Of a stretch of DNA of 64,000 nucleotides, positions 35,570 through 45,875 are shown in pieces. A program made the position numbers and the translations under genes. The stretch comes from Ampullaceana balthica (taxonomy: Eukaryota; Mollusca; Gastropoda; Lymnaeidae). Numbering within the stretch: position 1 is the stretch's first letter; every line of letters begins with the position of its first letter. Location: contig CALYLW010000559.1 of the NCBI GenBank assembly GCA_944989445.1, forward strand, positions 614,170 to 678,169, read 5' to 3'. The notes beneath the pieces were generated by a model that saw only the letters and a program-made list of their open reading frames with translations, did not search any database and was not told the DNA's origin.

Positions 35570-35959
35570 ATACTAAAGCAGGGGCGTCTAAACATTTTTC
35601 ATGTTGGGCCATATTCCTTGAAGTACAGATACTCCGGGTACCCGGATTAAAATAATATACAAAAATAACATAGGTTGAGAAGTTGTTATTGCAAAATTTT
35701 AATGTAAGTTGTGGAACTGAGATCTTGAGTGCCGTAAATAGGTGTGGTCAGGCTCAATGACACTGGTTTTGACAAGTATGATATCATGCAAGATGCCAGT
35801 CACTTATGTTCTTCCACACATGGTTCCTGTTAAAATTTATAACTAAAAAATTCTGCTCACACAAATATGTTATTGGAATTTGTTTATTTGTTGTTTTTTT
35901 ATCGATAAAACATTGTGTGGTTAATTTTTAAAACGGAACAAAACAGTCCACTATTTTAT

Positions 35960-36728
35960 AGCTCTGTTATAAGTTCCTAGCATTATCCTGGTGGTGAGTA
36001 TCACCGAAGACAAAAAAACCTTTGAATGGAATCATTGCTTCTTGTAGCAAATTCACGAATGAATGCTCCTGGAGAATCGGTTCGACGCCCAATTCTATTT
36101 CCCACGGCAAAGGTAAGTGTGTATTACGACGTATACTTACCAGGAAAATGCATACGGCTCTTCTGGGTTCATATTGTGGCTCACGTACATTAGACACACG
36201 ACCATGATCAGTTCTTTCTGGATATAATTCTTCACCTTCACTGTCAACATTGAGTTTCTTCATTGCTGGACACACGACCAGGGTCAGATCTTTCTGGATC
36301 TACTTCTTCACATTCACTGTCAACATTGAGTTTTTTCATTGCTGGACACACGACCAGGGTCAGGTCTTTCTGGATCTACTTCTTAACATTCACTGTCAAC
36401 ATTGAGTTTCTTCATTGCTGGACACACGACCAGGATCAGATCTTTCTGGGTCTACTTCTTCACATTCTTCTTGAGCCTCTTGTTTTTCTGTTCATTAGCA
36501 TAAGTAACAGAAGAATTTATGTCCAATATTGAGTTTGGATTTTCGGCAAAATTATCGTTCACATATTTTAGGATAATACCTTTATTTATTTCATTACTTT
36601 CGTAATTGATTTCTATTTTATTTTGATAAAAAGCTCCACATTCTTTCAAAATTGTCTTTCATATTATAGAAGCTAATTAACATCTTGGAATTTGCCGCCC
36701 CTAAAAAGGTACCTTCGCTACGCCACTG
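35960..36728 (-). mobile_element. 5' end of a larger hAT element with a 76-bp internal repeat
   Basis: The minus strand starts at 36728 with CAGTGGCGTAGCGAAGG, the same terminal motif as the small MITEs. Short open segments follow (36649-36452 and 36275-35967). Their composition (KKLNVDSEGEELYPER) resembles the low-complexity N-terminal part of some hAT transposases, but I do not recognise a catalytic block. The opposite terminus was not found. Confidence 0.45.
36165..36475. repeat. 76-bp tandem repeat, about 4 copies (outer ones partial)
   Basis: CTGTCAACATTGAGTTT starts at 36241, 36317 and 36393, an exact 76-bp spacing. Each unit also contains GGACACACGACCAGG and TCTTTCTGGATCTACTTC. Partial units lie on both sides. 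The period is 1 mod 3, so any coding use would shift frame at each copy. Confidence 0.92.
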
Positions 36729-39520
36729 AAGATAAGACTAAAATCTCTTGTTTGATTGGTCGCTACAAGATTCACACCGCTAGGAGTGACAGTATAAATA
36801 AAACTGCGTCAATCAAAAGCAGATTCGTTAATAACTATTGAGAATCATACGCATGTACATATTTCTTTTTATTCTACAAGTATATTGTAATTTGGGTGTT
36901 ATATAACATATTCGTCCTAATGTTGAATTCTAGTTTCATTATTTAAAACAAAAGTTAAGTTAATTTATTTTTAAAGTCCTTTTTCGCATAATCTTAACAC
37001 TGGATTGGGTCTGTTCATGTAAGATGAATTAGACTAACGCCAAGTAAACATTTAAAAAAATTTATTTTCCATTTCTTTCCTTCATTTAAAAATCTATTTA
37101 AATAAATGTGATCTAAAAACGTTGTTACCTGCTCTCTCAAGTGATTATATGTATTTTGATATGTAAGTATAAATTTGAACGTGTTATTGGTGATGTCTGT
37201 ATTTATTTTTTATGTTGATTGTTACTGCCATGCCCCGTAAAAAATAAAGATAAAAGGCGGAAGGGTGAGGGGAGATGGGAATTAGAACTAAGATTACTGT
37301 TCCGTTTGTCATTCAGAACCGCCAAGTCTCTGTAGTTATATTTTTTCTATGACATATTGCTTTCATATGTTATTCTTAAGGCCCATAGCTTTCATACGTC
37401 ATTGGTTACAACTAGATCTCTAATGCTTCAATGCTATCACAAAATATTCATGTCATAGAGAATACAATGTATACAACTATACTATTTTAGTTTTTCGCTC
37501 TGTTTTCGTTCATTGATTTAAATATTTGATTTTTTTTTGTAATTCAATGTTTTACTTGATTGAAAAGTGTTCGAGGTTATTATTGTGGTTAGAAAATGGA
37601 AATAAAATATTTTTACTCTAAGAAATATTTTATCCCTCTTTCTCTCTCTTCGAACTCTTATGCACACATACACGCACATTCTAACACTGTAAAAACACAA
37701 TTACAAACACAATTGCTTTTTGTTACTGTCGTAATTATCACAAAATTCCCAGACATGCTTCCAAAAATAGGTTCATTTTATGGTACGATTATTTCCTTAA
37801 TGATACGTTAGCTATATTGATTTTAAAAAAAATTAAACACTACAGACTAATCGCTTTGTACTTACGATTTTCAAAATAGTTCTTATCCACAGATAAAGCC
37901 CCGTCCAATTTAGGTTTACTGTTCATGTTTTCTTGACGGAAGCGACGGACACATGCTTTTATGTACACATTATACAAGGTCGGGGAAACTGTATCGACTT
38001 GTTCAAGTGAAAGTTAAAGCGTACACATGAGTTTAGGACGATTATAATGTTTACCTTAAGTTTCTATAATAACCAGAACACCTAAAACACAATATAATAT
38101 ATATTTCATGTTGTTACTAATAATTACATACTTACCATGTTCTAATATCCGTGGGTCGATAAATCCAATGGCAAACTCTACACAGTATTTAATAAATATG
38201 TTCCAAAGGCAAATGTGTCCCCAAGCTGTTGTTAGAGATATAAAACTAAAAAGGCTATTTTATTTAATATGTCACGCTAATAAAAAAAAATTTCACGAAG
38301 CTGAAAAGGCGATTGAAAAGAGAAAGTTTGATTTCTCTTCAATATCTTTTTCAGCCTTAAATATACAACACTTGAACACCAACTGAAATAAACATTGTGT
38401 CTAAGTGTTAAATGTTAATACATATTATTATTTTACAACATAACAACGATAGGGCTTGAATGACAAAACATGTTATATTTATGTGGTTTTTTTCGCCCGT
38501 AAACTTAGTAAACTAAAAAAAAAGATTTAAAAAAAAATTAAGTTATGGGGAACTCTAAAATTTGGAGAAATAAGTTCAAAGTCCAGTTTGTTGTACTGTA
38601 GAAAACTGAGTCTGTGTGCTGCTGTGTTGTTGGCGGAATATGGGACCTCGTAAAGAAAGTAGGCGTGGAAAAATGTCAAATATCAGCCAATCCGATTGGG
38701 GTTTAGGCACTGAACGACAATTTAAGGGAGCCCATCCTTTAAGTGCATTATTGAAAAGATTAAAGGGGAAACTAATATAGACATCTTATTTTAAACAATA
38801 ATATAAATTCTATTGAGTTAGTAATAGGGTTTATATCAATTTTTCTGGTGTGATTTGTTGACCTTAATGAATGTATCATTTTCAAAAAATGTTAATGGTG
38901 TGTTAGTGTTAGCTAAGTAGAATTTTTAGACAACGGTCAATATTCCAAACACAAAATCAAATCTTGTCTATTTTGACCACTAATTACAACTTTCACCTGG
39001 TGACCTCGAGTTAACATCTGGCTTCAGCTAATCATTGTTTAAAGAAATATTTTTATCATAAAATTAAAGATTTAAAATATTGATTAAATTTAGTAATTAC
39101 CTGGTGCAAATATTTCCAAGTATTCTATCATTGAAATTTTAATGTTAACATTAACCTTAGGCTACATTTTTTAAATTTGTTTTTTTGTTGTTGTTGTTGT
39201 TTTTTTTGTTGCCGATGTTTGGATTTATTTCATATTATTTTTTAATGTATATTTTGTTTTGTTGTTATTTAGGTTGCTGTTTTAGTCTTTCTGTTTATTG
39301 TTTTTTTTAATTAGAAATTCAAAGACAAACAAAAAGTGACTAATATAATTTTCAAAAAATATAATTTAACAAAAAATATCAAAAAGAGTGAATCCATTGA
39401 GTAAAATGGACAGTATGTCAAACCATTCAAACAACTGAGATGAGATCATCACGGACATCTGGCACTGAGCAGGACATGGTTGAAGAGATCGTAGGAGCTA
39501 CTACACGTCACACTCCTAAA
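36729..39520. other. Intergenic, no gene recognised
   Basis: AT-rich, with a GC-neutral hairpin at 38300-38355 and a GTTGTTGTTG run near 39186. Short frames (for example 38108-38386) lack recognisable content. Confidence 0.4.
38300..38355. other. Imperfect hairpin, ~24-bp arms, short loop
   Basis: GCTGAAAAGGCGATTGAAAA then GAGAAA is followed, after about 6 bases, by TTTCTCTTCAATATC then TTTTTCAGC. The arms pair with only a few mismatches. It could fold as RNA from either strand. There is no evidence of a miRNA beyond the fold. Confidence 0.6.
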
Positions 39521-39807
39521 ATTACATGTTTGTATACTTTACGACCATATTATACGTTTGTATACTTTACGACCATATTACACGTTTGTATACTTTACGA
39601 CCATATTACACGTTTGTATACTTTACGACCATATTACACGTTTGTATACTTTACGACCATATTACACGTTTGTATACTTTACGACCATATTACACGTTTG
39701 TATACTTTACGATCATATTACACGTTTGTATACTTTACGATCATATTACACGTTTGTATACTTTACGACCATATTACACGTTTGTATACTTTACGACCAT
39801 ATTACAC
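39521..39807 (+). repeat. 28-bp tandem repeat, about 10 copies
   Basis: The unit holds CGTTTGTATACTTTACGACC followed by ATATTACA, period 28 bp, nearly uniform (GACC/GATC is the main variant). As 28 is 1 mod 3 and the unit lacks stops, all three forward frames are open across it. It ends about 220 bp upstream of gene B's first visible exon. Confidence 0.96.
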
Positions 39808-40026
39808 ACTAATTTGAGGATAGTTCTTTAAAATGTGGGTTTTTAATGCATATTGATTTATTAATTTTTCTAAAAATGAAATGATATATTTTTTTATATT
39901 ACTTAATTTGACCTTTAAATAGAGTTATTTTTTAAATATCTCTCCTGTTAATTATTCTAAATCTATATTTGGTTGTTAATTATCAGCCTCACAAAGAACA
40001 TTAAATATGTTTTATTTGTCTTAAAG

Positions 40027-40725
40027 GCGGCCATGAACTGCATCAACCCGAAATAAATTATTGCATACATGGAAACTCAGATGAGTTGTGTCGACATAAT
40101 GAACACATGGCTACACCAATGAACATATTAAACATATTAATGCAACTGACAGTTAACATTTGCGTTTCATACGAAAAACGAAATGTTTCAGGATCCACAC
40201 CAGTCTTCAAACAAGGGACTGGTACTTTGTTATTAAGACATTACAAAAAAAGACTGTCAGAAAGTGAATATACCCCGAACCTTCACAGTCTAGTATCCTC
40301 ACATGACATATCTGTAAACTCGAAGATCTCCGTCCAAACAACCAGAGACCTAATTAGTGACGATGACGATGCCTTTAACTCAACAGTTTATGTTTACAAC
40401 CCTGGGAATGTTGACGACGTGCAGCCACTTCGTGGACATCATGTTTATTACAGTGCCGTACCTGGAGACAGAACTGTGACACTGATATGTAAAGCGAAAA
40501 TTAAGTTCAAGTGTCTTGTCGAACGTCTGACGTCAGACTTCTTTTCTTATATGCAAGAAATGAGAGAAGATGATAAAAGAAGATTAGTGAACAAAGCCAT
40601 TATAGTGAGCTACCCTCATGGTATAGGCCCGAAAGTTTCAGTTGGAGATTTCACCGTAGTGAAATATCGAGGATGTAGAATTAATGATGAAGAAATAAGA
40701 TTTAAACGACTCAATGGAAGTGAAG
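40027..40725 (+). CDS. Gene B exon: trypsin-like peptidase domain, catalytic residues apparently lost
   Basis: An open exon of 233 codons runs from an acceptor TTTGTCTTAAAG to a donor GGTATA, ending in phase 1. An ATG lies at 40086, but the frame is open upstream to the splice site (GHELHQPEINYC), so this is probably not exon 1. Blocks follow the order I recall for a molluscan trypsin-like peptidase family: FKQGTGTLLL (start of the barrel), QTTRDLISDDDDA where relatives usually have R-H-V/I with the catalytic His, RGHHVYYSAVPGDRTVTLIC where an Asp would follow the Cys, a long helix, then IIVSYPHGIGPKVSVGDF, matching an S-H-P-H-G motif. In this copy His reads as Asp and the Asp position is not acidic. 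I infer a pseudoprotease. The family name rests on memory only. Confidence 0.7.
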
Positions 40726-41091
40726 GTATATACAAAAGACACATGATGTCATTAACTAATCTCTTTACTTACTTCTATTTGTACGTACATTGAAACTGAT
40801 GCTGTTTTAGAAACTCAGTCTTCAGTTCGTTACCTTACAATGCAATGTTGATTTATTAAGAAATTAACAATGAAAGTAAAGGTAGACAATTCTTGGAGAG
40901 GGCCATAAAATTAAAGTTATGCCAGTGTCTGCCCTTGACCTTAGTTTTTTAAGACTGGTAAGCCATCGCCAAGGTGTTATTTAATTCTGTGAATAAGAAT
41001 AATTATCTGTCTACTAAAAAGATGACATTCTGAAAATCATATTAGACCCCCCCATTTATATATGTTTTTGTTAATAAATATATATATATAT

Positions 41092-41707
41092 TAGGGCTGT
41101 TATCGATTAATTTAAATTTAATCGTTAACTTTTGAAAAATTATCGATTAATTAATCGATAATTTCGATTAAACCCAAAAATAGAAATTTATGACGTCATT
41201 AAACTGAACATTTCTCAGGGACATTGAAAATTAAGAATATTTTAAACTAAATTTTATGACAATATGTTGATACTTGATCGGATGTTTGTGCTGAAGGTGG
41301 TACGTCAGCGATGCATTTGATCCTTTAAAAGAGAATTGTTTATGGCAGTGAACACAGTAAACGTTTTCACCATCTTCGACTTTGCCATCCGCAGTTAGCT
41401 TAAAAACAAAATTTTTGCTCAACTTTCTAGTTATATGTTTAAATTTAACTGCGCTGATGCTGTCAGCCATTTTTTAGTTAACGTCAGTTTACATAGTGTA
41501 ATAAAATAAATTATAATATTACGTGGGAGAAGTTTGTACGTAAAAAATATATATAAATTATTATTAATTATTTATTAATAAAAAAATTCAAAATATTAAA
41601 AATATTTTCTTTATGTTTAATCGAACTTTTATCGATAAAAATAATTTTAATCGATAAAAATATTTAACGATTATTTGCGAAATTAATCGATAATTTCCGC
41701 AACCGTA
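41092..41707 (-). mobile_element. 616-bp hAT-derived element (copy 4) retaining a BED-finger frame
   Basis: The ends are TAGGGCTGTTATCGATTAAT and TAATTTCCGCAACCGTA, with ATATATAT on both sides (41084-41091 and 41708-41715; a low-complexity match, so weaker as a TSD). The interior matches 2911-3734 without the nested MITE. It lies in gene B's first visible intron. The retained 5' exon of a transposase marks it as a deletion derivative of an autonomous element. Confidence 0.87.
41231..41470 (-). CDS. BED-type zinc-finger fragment of a hAT transposase (79 codons)
   Basis: The frame starts MADSISAVKFKHI at 41470 and stops at 41231. Residues 39-63 contain Cys39, Cys42, His58 and His63 (C-x2-C-x15-H-x4-H) in YCVHCHKQF...YHLQHKHP, the layout of a BED finger, the DNA-binding module at the N-terminus of many hAT transposases. 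The catalytic region is absent. Without it the product could at most bind DNA. The same frame in the 2911 copy is broken near codon 3 by a MITE. Confidence 0.75.
   Translation of the reverse strand: MADSISAVKFKHITRKLSKNFVFKLTADGKVEDGENVYCVHCHKQFSFKGSNASLTYHLQHKHPIKYQHIVIKFSLKYS

Positions 41708-41752
<45 letters not shown>
41703..41752. repeat. TA microsatellite
   Basis: TATATA tract directly right of the hAT element; it also supplies that element's apparent target duplication. Confidence 0.9.
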
Positions 41753-41755
<3 letters not shown>

Positions 41756-42577
41756 ATTTTAAGTTGAAAAAATCACATATCAGATATGCATCAAGATATA
41801 TAGGGAGATTTAGGCTTTGTAAATCAGTCAAATTTAAATATGGTACATTTTTTTAAAATAAAAAAGACGATCGTAAAAAAGATGGTGCGGAGGGCGAGTT
41901 AAAGTATAACTTTAGAAGAAAGTCACTTTATTAATTTATCTAGTCTAAGGGAGATAACTCATTATAAACATAACAACTTTTTGAACAACCTTGGTTATCT
42001 ATTAATTACCATTTTATCCTGTAGTGCACTATATTTTACTTTGGAATACAAACTATAAGGAGAATGTTAAAGTAAAATATTATTAAAATATTCAATTATT
42101 TCTCTCTTTTCGTAAAAAGTGGTTTGGGTCATGAAACAATTTTGCGGCAAAGTAACAAGTTGGGGCAACGTAAGCAGTAACTTTGGCAATTTTTTGTGTA
42201 TTTTTAATTTTTTTAAAAATAGTTTTGCATTGACATTTAGTTATTGTCTGTTGTTTGCCTTTATTTTCTAGTGGTCAGGGATTGATAGGTTATTTATAGT
42301 ATAATAATTTTCTAATAGTTTTTCTAATGCCCATTCTTTGACGGGTTATATTTACTGGTCACTGTTTAGTAATTTACCTATAATGTACATCTTTTGATTG
42401 GCTATTTCTTGTTAAACCATTTTTATGTTTCATTTGGTTTTAATGCGATATCCTTAGGTTTGAAAATTTATTTAATTCGCATCGAGTTATATTGCTCGGT
42501 TATATAAAACTAGCCGATGAGATGTTTGCTAAGTAATATATTCTGAAAATTAGGTCACGAATTATCTTAACTGTTAC

Positions 42578-42720
42578 AGATGCTCCATCTATTCAGAACA
42601 TTATTGCGTCCTACGCCTATACATGGTTTATGCCTAGTCTTGAATTTTAATAGAGTTTTAAATGCTGATAAAGTTTTGGTTTTCCTGGTTTTCCCAGGCA
42701 ATCCTCTCAACGTCGGAATA
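42578..42720. repeat. Dispersed repeat fragment (SINE-like tail plus TTTTAAATGNTGATA block)
   Basis: TACAGATGCTCCATCTATTC and TTATTGCGTCC match the reverse-complement end of the SINE at 31232. This is followed by GAGTTTTAAATGCTGATA and TTGGTTTTCC, which recur at 57830-58000 and, partly, at 48165-48300. It lies in gene B's intron. Confidence 0.5.
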
Positions 42721-42842
42721 TATTGAATCGCTTTATTTTTTGTTTTTAGTATTGAGCGTCTTGTTTTTATGTACTGAAAGTATTATGTATAATTCATTAA
42801 AAATTCTCAACTGTAATTTTATAAATATATTTCAATTAACAG

Positions 42843-43019
42843 CTCCGCAAGGGCAGGGGGAATTATGGAGAGGAATTACCCACAACTTACCGACGTGTTG
42901 GGGATCAAATGGAGCTCCAATAATAACATTTCCATTGGATGGTGACCTATTTGTACATGAATTGTGGATACATGACGGAGTAAGATTCGAGAGTGGTCTA
43001 AAGTGCTCACTTTTAAAAC
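42843..43019 (+). CDS. Gene B exon: C-terminal lobe of the trypsin-like domain (GSNGAP)
   Basis: A 177-bp exon lies between acceptor TTCAATTAACAG and donor GTACGT, phase 1 at both ends; joining to 40725 gives an alanine codon and an open frame. The residues include LPTCWGSNGAPIITFP and HELWIHDGV. In trypsin-fold peptidases the nucleophile sits in G-x-S-G-x-P. Here the aligned string is G-S-N-G-A-P, so the nucleophilic Ser position is Asn (codon AAT). The WIHDG string fits the later strand where related proteins have a V-H-S-G motif. Together with the upstream exon this predicts a catalytically dead fold. Confidence 0.7.
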
Positions 43020-43426
43020 GTACGTTTTCAATAGTGTAAATTAAAATCAGAATTTTTATGTCACATAATTTTCGTTAAAACAATTTTGTTAGTTAAGAAA
43101 TATTTTTTTTTATAAACTATAAATAAAGTTAATTTATTAATTTATGTTAGTCTCTAAGAAAAAAAGTTGAAAAGTCAAGTGATAATACTTCAAAAATATA
43201 CATGATTTTTAAAGTCATGACTTCATTACATTAGGTATGATATGCAGTTGAATTGTTGAATACTTACTAGCATTTCTACACAAGTGATTCATTTTGTGGA
43301 AAATCTTGCTTAAAATAACTTATTTAAAGAAATAATAATGGAAAATTATTACTCTATTTGAAACTGTATGTTAGTTTTCTTAAAAATAAATCAAAATTTG
43401 AAACAGTTACTGAATATTTGTAATAG

Positions 43427-43684
43427 TATGTCCACAAGACTCCTCACAAAGACCAATCACGACTAGCAGAAATCCGGAAGCCAGAGTAGAGAACACGTGG
43501 AAGGATCCTCAAAATGAATCCAGTGGTCTCCATGTACTCACTGGTGATAATCGGGGCCCCCCACAAGCCTACTTTCATCACTGTAGTATATCAAGACCAT
43601 CACTTCCCGAAGAATTGTCACCTTCTACATTCCAGATAGATTCTGTGTTGTCTTCCACAATGAATACAGACAGAACACCTGCAG
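43427..43684 (+). CDS. Gene B internal exon, Ser/Pro-rich linker
   Basis: A 258-bp exon (86 codons) fits phase 1 on both sides, after an acceptor TTTGTAATAG and before a donor GGTATC. It is fully open: CPQDSSQRPITTSRNPEARV at the start, later HHCSISRPSLPEELSPST and SVLSSTMNTDRTPA. The composition is polar, rich in S, T, P and N, and likely disordered. No homologous exon was recognised in gene A. No known domain. Confidence 0.6.
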
Positions 43685-44071
43685 GTATCAAATAGTATAT
43701 TAATCTTATTGTTTGAAACAAATTTAATATTAGTATTAAAATAACATGATCAAATGTATTCATTTATAAATACAAACAAAAAATATTCCTTTATTTCAAG
43801 GTATTACCATGAAGTTTTCTATTTTAGGAAATGTTTCATCACATTTTGTTCATAAATTATGTTGCCTTAATAGTATATAATATTTTGTTCATATCTAAAT
43901 AATGCATCTTTTAATGTTAAACTGTTGTTTTTAGAAAAAAAATTCAATTACGACATGAAATGCTTTAATTTTTAGCTCTCATAAACTTTAATATATTTAA
44001 ACTACAAAAAACAACAATATTGTGTTTGCTATAAAATACACCCCCCCCCCGCAATATTTGAAACACAAAAG

Positions 44072-44196
44072 AAGCCACTGAACGTGACCAGGCAACTGGG
44101 GAGGTTCGTGTACAGCAAAGTCTCATGAGACCAAGTCAAAAAGGGGAGAAGTCAGGCAAGATGTAACAGCAGCTCAAAGAAATTTTCACTTAAATC
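44072..44196 (+). pseudogene. Gene B copy of the ERD...HLN exon, frame-shifted
   Basis: Acceptor CACAAAAG and donor GTAAGC bound a 125-bp exon. The start reads EATERDQATGEVRVQQSLM in the phase set by the upstream intron, but this frame stops at ATG-TAA near 44160. The last 14 residues in a different frame, RQDVTAAQRNFHLN, match gene A's QDLTTDQMNNHLN. Gene A's exon is 123 bp, so gene B has a net two-base gain or one-base loss, probably near the AAAAAGGGG run at about 44138. Either gene B is damaged here or the homopolymer is mis-sequenced. Confidence 0.65.
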
Positions 44197-44528
44197 GTAA
44201 GCATTTCATTTGTTTTTAATAGTTCACATTTCTTCAGAGCTATAAAACCTGTTTTGGTGACATTCCAATTTATGCTTTAATAAATAAGTTCAAGTGTTAC
44301 TAGATGTATTCTTTGTGTCAAAAGGATCTACGTATTGCTTGGATGCTGCAATAAAAATGAACCAGCAAGCGCTATAAAAACACATCAATGTTTCAAAATA
44401 AAATAATTACAAAATATATAAATAGACATTGTAAATAAGTGATATATTCGTTAACAACATGACTTTACGCATAAGTGAGAATTTTTGTTTGATTTATCAA
44501 ATCACACAACACCTCCAGCTATACACAG

Positions 44529-44654
44529 GGAACACCACCAGCTTCAATAAACTAATCCCCGTGAATGACATCATCGCGAAGAGGAACACCTCAGCCTGGT
44601 TGTACCACAGAATGACCAACGACCACGTTACATTCAGAAAGCAACACAGAGAGA
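44529..44654 (+). CDS. Possible gene B exon, right end lost to a LINE
   Basis: The open frame after an ACACAG acceptor-like site reads NTTSFNKLIPVNDIIAKRNT and then SAWLYHRMTNDHVTFRKQHR. It is more GC-rich than its surroundings, and the W-L-Y-H-R-M-T string weakly resembles F-Y-L-Q-H-R-x-T of the next exon. It ends where the ATT repeat tail of a LINE begins. It may be the left part of an exon that the LINE interrupted, or an unrelated scrap. Low certainty. Confidence 0.3.
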
Positions 44655-45355
44655 TTAATAATAATAATAATAATAAATTGATAATTTTTTATAGCGCTGT
44701 TTCCCAGCAAGTAGCCAGGCTCACCGCACTTTACATTGAGATAATAACATACATATAATAATTATATAAACATTCTTATCATAATAACCACATAATGGAC
44801 AGTGCATTACACATAAGCTACGTTAATCAATTAAAAGAAATATTGTTTCTTTAATTTTGAAAATAAATTGTGAAAATATGCGTCTTAAGTCATGCAGTCT
44901 TGAAGGACTTTGTAGATGAAATGTGTAATGATAGAGAATTCCTTTGTTTGGCTGCACAAAAAGAGAATGACCTTTCGCCAAATGTTTTAGTTCGTGTCTT
45001 AGGACTTGGTGAGTAGACCGACAGAAGCTCAGTAAGATAGGAATGGAAATGAGTCAGAAAAGAAGTTGTGACAGAGAATGGCCAGTTTGTAATCAATTCG
45101 AGCTTGTATAGGTAGCAAATGAAGTGAGTAAAGTAGCGGAGCAACATGGTCATGTTTTTTTGCCTTTAGAACTAATCTGGCCGCTGAATTTTGAACTTTC
45201 TGTAGTTTTTCAATGCATTGTTTTGGCGCACCTGACAGAAGATAATTGCAGTAATTCATACGAGCTATTACAAGAGCACAGACTAGAGTTTTGTTGCACT
45301 AACTGTTAAGTAATGACGGATTGAGCTGATCTGACGAATGGCAGTATAGGCAGAG
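44655..45355 (-). mobile_element. L2/CR1-type LINE, 5'-truncated, with RT C-terminal region
   Basis: On the minus strand the coding part starts near 45355 (AYTAIRQISSIRHYL), shifts frame near 45285, then reads LVCALVIARMNYCNYLLSGA, VQNSAARLVL and LPIQARIDYK, and after another shift (near 45060) SPSPKTRTKTFGERSFS and NSLSLHI. This matches the C-terminal region of L2/CR1-type LINE polymerases (D-Y-C-N-x-L-L, Q-N-x-A-A-R-L, R-x-K-T-F-G-x-R-x-F). A 3' tail with AACAGCGCTATA and ATT repeats (about 44655-44700) closes it. It abuts gene B's FYLQHR exon. Confidence 0.85.
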
Positions 45356-45363
45356 CGACAGGT

Positions 45364-45466
45364 GTGATTGATTACAGGTTAAGACACGCGATAGTGACGT
45401 CATCAGATAACCCACAGTTTCGATTCTATCTTCAACATCGTCAAACTGTTGAAACAGTTTCATTGC
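45364..45466 (+). CDS. Gene B copy of the FYLQHR exon, 5' part missing
   Basis: The frame reads VIDYRLRHAIVTSSDNPQFR followed by FYLQHRQTVETVSL, and ends in phase 1 before a donor GTAGGT. It aligns with gene A's SRHEILTSATTDENR-FYLQH-RETRTTVEL. Gene A's exon extends about 20 codons further upstream, but here the LINE body begins within about 10 bp of the first aligned residues. The acceptor for this exon is therefore lost or displaced; ATTACAG at 45371-45377 would put the frame in the wrong phase. Confidence 0.6.
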
Positions 45467-45875
45467 GTAGGTTAAATTAGTGGAGAGTAATCTATAAAAT
45501 CAGAATTCTTGTGTTTTTAAATCGTATTCTTAAAAAAAATATATTCAACATATGCTTATATTTATTTTGCTTACATGTAAAAGTAGATTTTTAATTATTT
45601 TTTTTTAGTTTCTTTTTTTAATAAAGTAAAAAAACAAGGCCCTATCCAATTTTTAAATTAATTTTTAGAATCCAAAAATTAAATCCTGAGCGATTAATAA
45701 ACTAAAGTTTTTTAAACTTTAATTTTAGCAAACCATTAATTCAACTAAACTATTTGATAATCTTGCATAACGATATGGAAGAAGTTTTTCCAATATTTTT
45801 CAACATCCTTTAATACACTGGTGTATTTATAATCTGCAAATATGTACCGTTAAGAATTAACATATTTTTTTTCAG

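Noticed and set aside
35402..36728. A single 1.3-kb hAT element spanning both CAGTGGCG-type ends
   Set aside because: The 8-bp flanks (ATGCTACA and AAGATAAG) do not match; the left end pairs better with 35569.
39440..39831. Three overlapping open frames of 84-125 codons
   Set aside because: They are products of the 28-bp tandem repeat.
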